Source: Acidobacteriota bacterium
Lineage (GTDB): Bacteria > Acidobacteriota > Terriglobia > Terriglobales > Acidobacteriaceae
DNA: 64,000 nucleotides
NCBI GenBank assembly: GCA_021791875.1
Contig: JAJYVU010000010.1
Location: forward strand, 1 to 64,000
Direction of reading: 5' to 3'
Shown: in pieces, positions 1-8,130 of the stretch
How positions within the stretch are numbered: position 1 is the stretch's first letter
Layout: each line of letters begins with the position of its first letter
Made by a program: the position numbers and the translations under genes
Notes under the pieces: generated by a model
The model's input: only the letters and a program-made list of their open reading frames with translations
Databases searched by the model: none
Told to the model about the DNA's origin: nothing

Positions 1-52
1 GCTCCGCGATTCCAACTTTTCCACCCTCCCGGCGGCTGCCGGAGATTAATTC

Positions 53-100
53 AAAACCGGACACTTCATTTGCTACAAAAACCGGACATTTTCACTTGCT
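53..100. repeat. Tandem IS-end-like direct repeats
   Basis: Two imperfect direct copies (53-74 and 78-100) both begin AAAACCGGACA and end TTGCT, three bases apart. Repeated short motifs at one terminus are typical of IS21-family elements, and CCGGACATTT-like cores are common in such ends. No istA or istB sequence is visible here. This is therefore either a relic or the tip of an element lying outside the window. The family assignment is an inference. Confidence 0.45.
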
Positions 101-306
101 AAGAACACGAGGCCGATCACAACTATCTTTGATTTCGGACAGCCGCCGTCAGGGGGGAGAAGTGGGAAGCGCGTAGCGGTTTCCATTTCTCCATGCCCCA
201 TGTTCTGCGCGAGTTATGCCTCTGGTGCTGGAGATCTGTTGCCCAACGATGAGTGTGGGCGTTCGATGTTGAATTAGATCCGCCAGCGTTCCGTCAGTAC
301 GCGTAC

Positions 307-420
307 TTACCGCAATGAATAGAAGATTTCGCCGTTCAGGAATTCATCGCGCATCTTGGACTTGAAGCTTTCGCAATAGCCGTTCTCCCAGGAAGAACCG
401 GGTTCACGGAATTTCTGGCA
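307..420 (-). pseudogene. IS3-family transposase (OrfB) C-terminal remnant
   Basis: The complement of roughly 410 to 307 reads EPGSSWENGYCESFKSKM followed by RDEFLNGEIFYSLR and a TAA stop. This matches the conserved part of the IS3-family integrase core around the last catalytic Glu (typically SPWENGYCESFNGKLRDELLN). Only about 35 residues remain. Upstream sequence (above about 412) loses similarity, and the frame ends right after the tyrosine-rich motif where an intact protein would continue. It is a dead fragment left by an insertion and deletion event. Confidence 0.75.
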
Positions 421-573
421 GCAAGCAAAAAGTGCATGCCCGAAGGTCAACTGTGCAAAGCGAGCCGGGCCACAGGGTTTTCAGGTCAAGTCTGCGAGGG
501 TGCTGGCGGGGTTCATTCTTCCGAAAGACACCTCAGTCAAAGCGAACTAGGCAAGCCGGGCTGCGAAAGAGCT

Positions 574-1155
574 CTACTGCAATTCGCTCAGCAGGACGCG
601 TGCCTTTACGGTCAGCGTGTTCGCACCGTCTAGATCGCCGGCCTGCAGCGCATTGGTCGCTTTTGCCAAAAAGGTCCGAATCTGCGATGCTGTGCGCTGC
701 TCAGCCGGACTCAGGGCTCGCCGGATACCGTTCAGTTGCCGTTGTATGGATTGGATCTCACTTGCGATCGTGGTGCTGCTGGGCAGACCCTGTGTGTTGG
801 GTGCGGCAGAAAGCTCTCCGATCGGCGTCGTCGCAGGCGGCTCCTCGCCCGCGGTTGCGCTGGTGGCGGCCTCCGGCTGGCTGGTCTGCGCATCTTGCGC
901 GGGCTGTTCCGGGCGAGGACTCTGCCATACCCGTTTAGAGGGAACCGGCACCACAGCACCACCCAGCACCACCTGCGGCGGCGCGGGTGGGGGAATCTCA
1001 GGCATATCTGCCAACGTGGCGTGAGGAATCGAAACGTGCTCTGGCACGGGTGTAGGCGGCGGCGGAGGAAAAGACACCACCTTGGTGCGATGCCGGCAGC
1101 CTGTTACGGCGCCAAGCAGCAGGATTAGCGACAAAGCAGCGAGGGGCCTTTTCAT
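574..1155 (-). CDS. Proline-rich lipoprotein, last gene of two-component operon
   Basis: A 193-residue exported protein. An N-terminal signal (residues 1-19) ends in a lipobox-like VTGC with Cys20, predicting an outer- or inner-membrane lipoprotein. Residues 30-60 are proline-rich (runs of PPPPP and PPPAPP). Residues 60-130 are low-complexity Ala/Thr/Pro, and the last 60 residues look helical (LSPAEQRTASQIRTFLAKA). The start codon overlaps the stop of the histidine kinase gene by four bases (ATGA), so the two are translationally coupled. No known domain is recognised. The coupling suggests a role linked to the kinase, for example an envelope sensor or output, but that is inference. Confidence 0.75.
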   Translation of the reverse strand: MKRPLAALSLILLLGAVTGCRHRTKVVSFPPPPPTPVPEHVSIPHATLADMPEIPPPAPPQVVLGGAVVPVPSKRVWQSPRPEQPAQDAQTSQPEAATSATAGEEPPATTPIGELSAAPNTQGLPSSTTIASEIQSIQRQLNGIRRALSPAEQRTASQIRTFLAKATNALQAGDLDGANTLTVKARVLLSELQ

Positions 1156-3095
1156 ATCCGATTGCCCTCTATCAGGCCAGTCCCTTCTGTGAGACTCGTT
1201 GCAGCATCGTGTTGATCACGCTGACGAGCTTCGGGTGGCGCCGTCAGCGGCAGGCATAAATGGAACGTTGTGCCGGATCCTGGCTTTGATTCTACGTCAA
1301 TCCTCCCATTCTGAAACTGCACGATCCGGTACGTCATTGCCAGGCCGATGCCGCTCCCTTCCTTCTTCGTGGTGAAGTAGAGGTCAAAGATTCGCGGCAA
1401 CACATCCGGGGGAATTCCCTCACCATAATCGCGCACGCTCATCGTGGCCCAGCGATTGTCTTCCGTTATGCTCACCTCCAGCGCGCCGCCCTCGGGCATC
1501 GCCTGTGCCCCGTTGAGCACCACATTCAAAAGCGCCTGCTTCATGAGATCCGCGTCAATCTTGACCATCACCGGTGCTTCCGGCAGCACGCTGCTCACAG
1601 AAATACCACGTCCCTCCAAATCTGCTGAGGCCAGTGCCAGCACCTGCCTTACCGTGTGGCGTAAATCCTGGTCGCGCAGATGCATCTCGACGGGTCGTGA
1701 AAAGTCCACCAGGGTCTGCACCACGCGATCCAACCGCCGTATCTCCGACTCGATCACCTCCAGATGGTGGGCTGAGCCCGGATCGAGTTGAATTTTGTTC
1801 CGCAGCAGCTCCATGTGCACCACGATGGCGTTGATGGGATTCTTCACCTCGTGCCCCACACCCGCCGTCAGCCGCCCAATCGAGGCCATACGGTGCGAAA
1901 GTTCCAGCTCTGTCTCCAGCTCCTGCATGGACTCCAGGTCATGCAGCGTCAACAGTGCCCCCAGGGAATGTCCAGTCGGCGCCTGCTCGTCGTGAATGAA
2001 ATCCAGCGAAATCTGAATCCGGCGGCCCGTCTCTGTGCTGATCTCTTCCTGCACGATCGACATGCCCGCGTCAAACGAATCGCGGATCAACCGCCCAAGT
2101 CGGGTCTCGCGATCGAAAATCGTCCGCACCTCCGCCCCGAGCAAATCATCACGGCGGATGCCCAGAAATCGCTCCACAGAGTTCGACACCAGAATCGCGC
2201 GTGCGTCGCTGGTGAACAGAATCATGCCGTCCTGAAGGTTCGAGAGCACTTGGTCGAGGTTTTCCTTCAGTGCCGTAAAAACCTCTTCCACGTTCCGCAT
2301 GCGCCGGCCGATTCGCTCGATCTTGCCTGACACCTGCTCCACCGCATCGCCAGGTTTTCGCTTCTTCTCGTCTGGAGATTCCTCTTCCGCGCTTTCGGCC
2401 TGCGAATGCGAGAGCAGGTCGAGTCGTCGGCTGATGATCTCAATGGGTGCGAGCGCAAGATTCGCCACCCCCGCCGCCACGGCCAGGGAACCGAACAGAA
2501 CCAGAACCCCCAGCGAGATCGATTCCAGCAGCCACGGGCGCAGCGAATTGCGCAGGAAAGTCGTTCGCACGCCCAGTTCCACAGTCAAAAATGGTTTGCC
2601 GCTCAGGTCGATGCCAAGTGATAGGTTATACACGCGCGGGGGGCCGAAAATGATGCCCAGAACCCGCCGCATCGATTCCTTTCGCAATGTCGAATATGCG
2701 GGCCTTGCCTTCAGGATCTGCCCCTCCAGCGTCGGATCGGGTGCGGCTACCAGCACGCGGCCCTGCTGGTCCGTAATGGCAACATCCTGCACAATCGGCG
2801 AGTAATCGATGATCGAATTCATCAGCGCGTTGAGTCCGGCACTGGATTGCAGCGAATTGGCTACCGCCGCTTGAACCGACGCAGGATTGTTGACATCGAA
2901 CTTCTGCTTGTTCAGCCCCACGTCAATCGCCTGTCGCGTGGCAAACAGCACCTGGTGCGCCAGGCTGTCCGTGGAGGTATACGACTGGTTGATGTAGACC
3001 TGCAGCAACTGGAGCAAGTACAGCCACGAAATCGAAGCAACGCAGGCAAAAACCAGGGCGGTAATCGCCAGAACGAGTTTTGTTTTGAGTTTCAC
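1152..3095 (-). CDS. NtrB-like membrane sensor histidine kinase with PAS domain
   Basis: 647 residues, GTG start. TM1 spans residues 8-30. A periplasmic sensing region covers about 40-190, and TM2 about 192-215, followed by a HAMP-like linker and a charged insert (235-250). A PAS domain (about 280-395) contains the NLQDGMIL motif. The HisKA domain carries the phospho-acceptor His415 in GHEVKNPINA, the HExxNP form typical of NtrB partners. A GHKL ATPase domain shows an N-box (NVVLNGAQAM), G1 (DYGEGIP) and G2 (GSGIGLAM). It lies 31 bases after the sigma-54 activator gene and overlaps the lipoprotein gene. It presumably phosphorylates that activator. The signal sensed cannot be read from the sequence. 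Confidence 0.93.
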   Translation of the reverse strand: MKLKTKLVLAITALVFACVASISWLYLLQLLQVYINQSYTSTDSLAHQVLFATRQAIDVGLNKQKFDVNNPASVQAAVANSLQSSAGLNALMNSIIDYSPIVQDVAITDQQGRVLVAAPDPTLEGQILKARPAYSTLRKESMRRVLGIIFGPPRVYNLSLGIDLSGKPFLTVELGVRTTFLRNSLRPWLLESISLGVLVLFGSLAVAAGVANLALAPIEIISRRLDLLSHSQAESAEEESPDEKKRKPGDAVEQVSGKIERIGRRMRNVEEVFTALKENLDQVLSNLQDGMILFTSDARAILVSNSVERFLGIRRDDLLGAEVRTIFDRETRLGRLIRDSFDAGMSIVQEEISTETGRRIQISLDFIHDEQAPTGHSLGALLTLHDLESMQELETELELSHRMASIGRLTAGVGHEVKNPINAIVVHMELLRNKIQLDPGSAHHLEVIESEIRRLDRVVQTLVDFSRPVEMHLRDQDLRHTVRQVLALASADLEGRGISVSSVLPEAPVMVKIDADLMKQALLNVVLNGAQAMPEGGALEVSITEDNRWATMSVRDYGEGIPPDVLPRIFDLYFTTKKEGSGIGLAMTYRIVQFQNGRIDVESKPGSGTTFHLCLPLTAPPEARQRDQHDAATSLTEGTGLIEGNRI

Positions 3096-3126
3096 GGCTC
3101 GTTTTCAGGCCTTCGATCGCAAGGTG

Positions 3127-4527
3127 TTAAGTCTCAACAGAAGTATCGCTTTCGTCTACTTTCTGGAAGTATTCCTTTAGCTTGTTGTGGAGCGTCTTCA
3201 GGCTGATCCCGAGGATCTCCGCCGCCTTCGTCTTGTTATTCTTCGTCGACTCCAGCGTTTTCAAGATCAACAGACGCTCCGCCTCGTCCACCGTCGTTCC
3301 CACCTGCACTTGTACGGCATTGGAGGGAACTTCCGCCGTCGCTCGTGCCGAACGGACGCCAAAACCAGGAGGCAGGTTGCGCGCCTGCAAATCCTCGCCA
3401 CTGCACAGAATCACTGCGCGCTCAATCGTGTTGCGCAGTTCCCGAACATTGCCCGGCCAGTCATAGGCCATCAGGCGGCCACGCATCTCGGCGTCCATTC
3501 CGCGAACCGAGCGACCGTGCTTCTCATTCATTTCGCCGATCATACGGTCCACGATGGCCGGCAGGTCTTCTTTGTGGTCGCGCAGCGGAGGCATATGGAC
3601 ATTGAACACGTTGAGCCTGTAAAACAGATCGCCGCGCAGGTGCCCATCCGCCACGGCCGTTTCCGGGTCTTTGTTGGTCGCGGCCAGCACGCGCACGTCG
3701 ATGGGCGTCTCCACCTTGCTGCCCAGCCGCCGGTAACGGCGATCTTCCAGCACGCGCAGCAGCTTCGCCTGCGTTCCAATCGGCATTTCGCCGATCTCGT
3801 CCAGTAGCAGCGTGCCTTCCTCCGCCAGCTCAAAACAGCCGGCGCGGCGCTCCACGGCTCCGGTAAACGCACCCTTTTCGTGGCCGAATATCTCGCTTTC
3901 GATCAGTGATTCCGGGATTGCCGCGCAATTCACTGCCACAAATGGCTTGTTGCGGCGCGGACTCAGTTCGTGCAAGGTCCGAGCCACCAATTCTTTCCCG
4001 GTACCGCTTTCGCCCGTGATCAGCACGGAAACATTCGTCGGTGCCACGCGTTCGATCAGTCCGAAGATTTCATGCATCGCTGCCGAGCCGCCCACCAGCA
4101 GTCCCAGGGATGCCGCATTCCGTTTCGCCGTATGGGATGTCTCCGCCTCACGCTGCAGCTCCAGCTGTCGCGAAACATTTGCCAGTATGGTCTTCAGGCG
4201 GATCGGATCGACGGGCTTCTGCAGGTAATCGAAGGCGCCAATCTTCATGGCCTCCACGGCTGATTCGACCGAACCTTGCGCCGTGAGAACAACGACAGCG
4301 CGCTGTTCTGACTGCTGGTTCAGTTGCTCCAGAAGTCGCATGCCATCCATGCGCGGCATCTTCAGATCGGTGACCACAATGCCCGGCTGCCACACCTTCA
4401 CCTGGTCGAGCGCCTCAATCCCGTCCCGAGCCGTGGCCGTACGATATCCCCACCCGCTCACTAACTCGGCCAGGCCGGTTAGCGCGTGGGGTTCATCCTC
4501 GACGATTAAGACTTTTTCCTGAACCAT
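3127..4527 (-). CDS. Sigma-54-dependent response regulator, NtrC family
   Basis: 466 residues from the ATG at 4527, chosen because GGAAGGAAAT precedes it. An upstream in-frame start at 4674 would overlap the divergent rhodanese gene. The receiver domain (1-120) has the acidic pair E10/D11 and phospho-acceptor Asp54 in VVTDLKMPRMDG. The AAA+ domain has Walker A GESGTGKE (172-179), the sigma-54 contact loop GAFTGA (219-224) and Walker B LLLDEI (about 240-245). A Fis-type HTH occupies the last 40 residues (TKAAEILGISLKTLHNKL). It should drive sigma-54 promoters in response to the kinase encoded downstream. The sigma-54 gene itself is at 30819. Target genes are unknown. Confidence 0.95.
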   Translation of the reverse strand: MVQEKVLIVEDEPHALTGLAELVSGWGYRTATARDGIEALDQVKVWQPGIVVTDLKMPRMDGMRLLEQLNQQSEQRAVVVLTAQGSVESAVEAMKIGAFDYLQKPVDPIRLKTILANVSRQLELQREAETSHTAKRNAASLGLLVGGSAAMHEIFGLIERVAPTNVSVLITGESGTGKELVARTLHELSPRRNKPFVAVNCAAIPESLIESEIFGHEKGAFTGAVERRAGCFELAEEGTLLLDEIGEMPIGTQAKLLRVLEDRRYRRLGSKVETPIDVRVLAATNKDPETAVADGHLRGDLFYRLNVFNVHMPPLRDHKEDLPAIVDRMIGEMNEKHGRSVRGMDAEMRGRLMAYDWPGNVRELRNTIERAVILCSGEDLQARNLPPGFGVRSARATAEVPSNAVQVQVGTTVDEAERLLILKTLESTKNNKTKAAEILGISLKTLHNKLKEYFQKVDESDTSVET

Positions 4528-4637
4528 ATTTCCTTCCGGCTGGTACAAATTGCGTCCACGTCGGAGAGCGAACACCCCCGTCGCCCCGTCCACCGGGGTG
4601 AGGGCGTCGTCCTGCGGAGGGGAACCGCTTCTGTCTG

Positions 4638-4649
4638 TATCATACGGGT
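4638..4649 (+). promoter_or_regulatory. -10-like TATCAT placed for a leaderless start
   Basis: TATCAT (4638-4643) is followed by six bases and the ATG of the rhodanese gene. There is no purine-rich Shine-Dalgarno sequence between them. The spacing puts transcription initiation at or next to the start codon. No good -35 hexamer is seen. Confidence 0.5.
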
Positions 4650-4988
4650 ATGCTGGATTATGAGATAACTGCACGGGACACCGCCGAGTTGCTCAGGGCC
4701 GCTCGTGAGGGCGACCGTTCTGATTTTCTGCTTCTGGATGTTCGGGAGCACGTCGAGTACCAGACTGCCCGGGTGGAAGGTAGCCTGTTGATTCCTATGC
4801 GCGAAATTCCCTCTCGCGTGCACGAACTGGACCCCGACTCCCACATCGTTACCATGTGCCACGCCGGCGTCCGTTCCATGAATGTGGCCCTGTGGCTGCG
4901 CGATCAAGGCTTTGAGCGTGTCCAGTCCATGCGCGGCGGCATCGACGCCTGGTCGTGCACCGTGGACCCCGATGTTCCGAGATACTAA
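4650..4988 (+). CDS. Single-domain rhodanese-like sulfurtransferase
   Basis: 112 residues covering one rhodanese fold, close to the GlpE/PspE size. The active-site loop is CHAGVRS with catalytic Cys70. The fold-defining LLLDVRE (about 27-33) and the C-terminal GGIDAW are present. Such proteins carry persulfide sulfur between donors and acceptors such as thiols or cyanide. There is no signal peptide, so it is probably cytoplasmic. The gene is divergent from the NtrC-type regulator with about 120 bases between the starts. It appears to be leaderless. Its physiological sulfur partner cannot be inferred from its neighbours. Confidence 0.92.
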   Translation: MLDYEITARDTAELLRAAREGDRSDFLLLDVREHVEYQTARVEGSLLIPMREIPSRVHELDPDSHIVTMCHAGVRSMNVALWLRDQGFERVQSMRGGIDAWSCTVDPDVPRY

Positions 4989-5444
4989 CGCGAAGAGAAG
5001 AAGCGCTTGTGTGGGAGACCCATGCAAGTCGGCCGGACGATGCCCATAGGCCGCCTTCCCGCCTTATCGTGCAGAATTTACGAACGTTAGACATGCATAG
5101 CAGGTAGGAATTGCATTGCTGAGCATGTCCGATTTTTCCCGCCGCCAGAGTTCTCGCGGCTCAGGCCCGGGGCCGAACCAATGGACCATCCATCCGCTCT
5201 TGCTCCTGCCTCCGCGCGGTTGACACGGCATCTGCGCCTGGGGCAGAGCGCATAACCATCATTTTTCTGGACTTCGATCAGAATTGGCCCGCGGATCGCC
5301 TTCCTTATGGGTGACGCCGTGGCCTGAGTCATTGATCGGCCGCCCGAGCCTTGGGGGTTTCGAAACTCTCCTGAGCCACCGATCAGGGAAAAAACAGCCA
5401 GAGAATTCTGCTCAACGCCTCGTCGCCAAAGTCATCCTCCCAGC
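4989..5444. other. Gene-free spacer
   Basis: About 450 bases between the rhodanese gene and the minus-strand DUF4760-like gene. Short open frames exist on both strands (5087-5332 and 5284-5493), but neither has protein-like composition, a ribosome binding site or a recognisable motif. A 7-base inverted repeat (TGATCGG at 5333, CCGATCA at 5379) is too short and too widely spaced to interpret. Confidence 0.5.
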
Positions 5445-5870
5445 TCACTCCATCTTCGCCGCGCGTTCCATAAGCCAGGAAAAGTGCCGATAGTATTCGT
5501 GCATCGTCATTTCTCCAAATGCCGGTTTTTTCATCACTTCGGCCAGATGGCCGCGAAGGAATAAGAGCCACGGCCGCCAATACTGCAGAAAGATCTCCTC
5601 CGACACCAGCTCGTTTTTCACAAACAGGGCAGCAAAATCAAATGCCGAGCAAACGGCGCTCACGCAGTCCATGTCGAGATCGGTTGCCTTCATGGCGCGC
5701 AGCCGGTGCCTGGCATCCCGGTTCTCGGGCTGGTGAAGAAAGTTGGAAATCTGCAGTAAATTCTGTGTCTTGATCTGGTAACGCGCCATGCGGAGCCTGC
5801 CCAATGCCGCAACGGCGCTCACCAGCGAGACGGCCAATGCAAGGATCGAGATATCAAGGGTAGCGTCCAT
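5445..5870 (-). CDS. Small membrane-anchored protein, DUF4760-like
   Basis: 141 residues from the ATG at 5870. A TTG at 5891 would add seven residues but has no binding site. One N-terminal hydrophobic segment (about 6-28) is followed by a mostly helical soluble part with QNLLQISNFLHQPENRDAR, CSAFDFAALFV, YWRPWLLFLRGH and a C-terminal HEYYRHFSWLME. This arrangement (one TM helix, then helical repeats that include FDxxA) resembles DUF4760-type proteins of unknown function. TAATCT lies eight bases before the start and could be a leaderless -10. Base composition is less GC-rich than its neighbours. Function unknown. Confidence 0.65.
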   Translation of the reverse strand: MDATLDISILALAVSLVSAVAALGRLRMARYQIKTQNLLQISNFLHQPENRDARHRLRAMKATDLDMDCVSAVCSAFDFAALFVKNELVSEEIFLQYWRPWLLFLRGHLAEVMKKPAFGEMTMHEYYRHFSWLMERAAKME

Positions 5871-6079
5871 GGCCGAAGAGATTAGCAGCAATATAAGACA
5901 ATCTCAAAGGTCCGTTTTAGATTCCGGCCCTAAGAGCAGGGAACTGCGATTCCGCGCTGTTCCTGTTCATTCCAGGCGTTCCCGCAAACTCCGCCGCGTC
6001 ACGATTCGCCCCGCCATCTTGGCGCATCTCTCGTACAATGTTCTGTCGCATTACCGATACCCGCAGTCCAGGAGCGCCC

Positions 6080-7456
6080 ATGTCATCTGCTGCCATTGAG
6101 TTTGCCCATCAGAATCAGGCCCGTTTCCTTGAAGAGCTGAAATCCCTTTTACGCATTCCTTCTATTTCCACGCTGCCGGAGCACAAGGGTGACGTCCGTC
6201 GCGCTGCCGAATTCCTCGCCGACGACCTCCGCCGCATCGGCATGGAACATGTCGAAGTCATCGAAACCGAAGGCCACCCGCTCGTTTATGCCGACTGGCT
6301 GCATGCCGGGGGCAAGCCCACCTGTCTTGCCTATGGTCACTACGATGTCCAGCCCGCCGACCCGCTTGACGAGTGGAAGACGCCGCCTTTCGAACCCTCC
6401 GAGCGCGACGGCAATATCTACGCGCGCGGGGCCGTGGACGACAAAGGCCAGATGTACATGCACCTCAAGGCGCTCGAAGCGCTCCTGAAAACTTCGGGCG
6501 GCAAGCTGCCACTCAACGTGCGTGTCATCATTGAGGGCGAAGAAGAAGTCGGCGGCGAGCAGATCGCGAAGTTTGTAAAAGAGCACCCCGAACGACTGAA
6601 ATCCGACTTCGCGCTGGTCTCCGACACCGAACTCTTCGCGCCTGAACTACCCACCCTCTGTGTTGGCCTCCGCGGCATGATCTATACCGAGATCGAAGTT
6701 CGCGGTGCCATGATTGACCTGCACTCCGGCATCTACGGAGGCGCAGCCCCCAACCCATTCGTTGCCCTCTGCCAGATCATCGCAGCGCTCAAGGATGCTG
6801 ATGGCCACATACAGATTCCGGGCTTCTATGACAAGGTCAAGTCGCCCAGCGCCGACGAACTGAAGGCCTGGCGCACCCTTCCATTCGACGAAGAACACTA
6901 CCGCAAATCCGAGGTCGGCTCACCCAGTCTGGTTGGCGAACCCGGTTATTCAGTGATCGAGCGCACCTGGGCGCGGCCCACGCTGGACGTCCACGGTATG
7001 CCCGGCGGCTTCATCGGAGCGGGCGCAAAAACCGTGATCCCGGCCAAAGCCACGGCGAAAGTCTCCATGCGTCTCGTACCCGAGATGACCGCTGAGGACA
7101 CATTCGCCAAATACAAAGCCTTCGTGGAGTCCCTCAAGCCGGCCGGCGTCACCGTCGACGTGCGCCTCATCCACCAGGGCGAAGCAATGGTCATCCCTAC
7201 GGATAACCACTACATCGACGCTGCAACCCACGCGCTCAAAGAAATCTGGGGCAAGGACACCGTCTTCATCCGCTCCGGTGGCTCCATCCCCATCGTCGGA
7301 GACTTCGACCGTTACTTGAAGATTCCCTCCGTCATGATGGGATTTGGCTTGCCGGACGACAACCTGCACGCACCCAATGAGAAGTTCCATCTGGCCAACT
7401 ACTACCGCGGCATCGACTCCATCATTCGATTCTTTGAGGAGGTAGGAGCGGCCTGA
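6080..7456 (+). CDS. M20-family metallopeptidase (dipeptidase)
   Basis: 458 residues from the ATG at 6080, preceded by AGGAGCGCCC. An upstream start at 6038 lacks a binding site. It belongs to the M20 family of cytosolic di-zinc dipeptidases/carnosinase-like enzymes. The metal-binding YGHYDVQPADP (His87/Asp89), GAVDDKGQM (bridging Asp near 120) and EGEEEVGGE (catalytic and ligand Glu near 153-156) are all present, as is SDTELF. The lid/dimerisation domain fills the middle and GGSIPIVGDF precedes the final His-containing region. There is no signal peptide, so it probably cleaves dipeptides in the cytoplasm. It lies 15 bases before mobA and is likely co-transcribed with it. Confidence 0.93.
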   Translation: MSSAAIEFAHQNQARFLEELKSLLRIPSISTLPEHKGDVRRAAEFLADDLRRIGMEHVEVIETEGHPLVYADWLHAGGKPTCLAYGHYDVQPADPLDEWKTPPFEPSERDGNIYARGAVDDKGQMYMHLKALEALLKTSGGKLPLNVRVIIEGEEEVGGEQIAKFVKEHPERLKSDFALVSDTELFAPELPTLCVGLRGMIYTEIEVRGAMIDLHSGIYGGAAPNPFVALCQIIAALKDADGHIQIPGFYDKVKSPSADELKAWRTLPFDEEHYRKSEVGSPSLVGEPGYSVIERTWARPTLDVHGMPGGFIGAGAKTVIPAKATAKVSMRLVPEMTAEDTFAKYKAFVESLKPAGVTVDVRLIHQGEAMVIPTDNHYIDAATHALKEIWGKDTVFIRSGGSIPIVGDFDRYLKIPSVMMGFGLPDDNLHAPNEKFHLANYYRGIDSIIRFFEEVGAA

Positions 7457-7471
7457 AATGGAGCGGCGATA

Positions 7472-8116
7472 ATGCTAACCATGCGGGCTTTTCTACTGGC
7501 AGGCGGGCGCAGCCGCCGCATGGGTCGTGACAAAGCGCATTTGGATCTGGCCGGTCAGCCCCTCGTCATCCACATGCTGACAAAGTTGGCCGCCCTTGGC
7601 CTCGACGCCAGGATCTGCGGCAACCGGCCTGATCTCGCACACTTCGCGCCCGTTCTGCCCGACCCCGATCTGGCCGGCGGGGAAACCTCCGCCGGTCCGT
7701 TGGCCGGAATTCTCGCCGCTCTGGAAGCCTCGGATTCCGTCCTCAATCTGTTTCTGGCCGTCGATATGCCCGCTATGCCGATCGAATTCCTTGGCTGGAT
7801 GATCGACCGCGCCGAACTTACGCAGGCTTCTGTCACCATCCCTTTTGTCACGGGTCGCGCGCAACCCCTGTGCGGTATCTACCATCGCAGCCTCGCCCCC
7901 GGTGTGCGGCGCTCCATCGAATCGGGCGAGCATCGCGTCTTCCCGGTGCTGCTCAAATCCGCGCATCGCATCGACGCTTTCGATGTGGAATCTATCGTCG
8001 CCGCAGGCGCCATGGATTCGCTTCCGGCTGGGCGGCCGCACGAGTGGTTTCGTAATCTGAACACCCCGCAGGAGTTTGCGCTCTATGCCGCTCAGCATCC
8101 ATCGAATAAGCTGTAA
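7472..8116 (+). CDS. mobA: Molybdenum cofactor guanylyltransferase
   Basis: 214 residues. The N-terminal nucleotidyltransferase signature LAGGRSRRMGRDKA binds GTP, and a conserved VDMPAMP follows near residue 90. MobA joins GMP to molybdopterin to make the bis-MGD cofactor of DMSO-reductase-type enzymes in the cytoplasm. The ATG at 7472 is chosen because GGAG lies eight bases before it. A second ATG at 7481 (after GATAAT plus seven bases) would also fit and lose only three residues. No molybdoenzyme gene is nearby. Confidence 0.9.
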   Translation: MLTMRAFLLAGGRSRRMGRDKAHLDLAGQPLVIHMLTKLAALGLDARICGNRPDLAHFAPVLPDPDLAGGETSAGPLAGILAALEASDSVLNLFLAVDMPAMPIEFLGWMIDRAELTQASVTIPFVTGRAQPLCGIYHRSLAPGVRRSIESGEHRVFPVLLKSAHRIDAFDVESIVAAGAMDSLPAGRPHEWFRNLNTPQEFALYAAQHPSNKL

Positions 8117-8130
8117 GAAGAGAGCGCAGA

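Larger units (their letters stand above)
1..573. other. Gene-poor region with IS relics
   Basis: No intact gene is supported here. The stretch carries two IS-end-like direct repeats (53-100) and the tail of an IS3-type transposase on the minus strand (307-420). The rest (101-306 and 421-573) shows no frame with convincing protein character. It reads as an insertion hot spot downstream of the lipoprotein gene that ends at 574. Confidence 0.6.

Noticed and set aside
5333-5385. Inverted repeat TGATCGG/CCGATCA as an operator or attachment site
   Set aside because: Only seven bases long with about 40 bases between arms and no gene context. Expected by chance at this length.
5087-5493. Two short frames in the spacer after the rhodanese gene
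   Set aside because: No Shine-Dalgarno or leaderless pattern, low-complexity arginine-rich composition, and mutual overlap.
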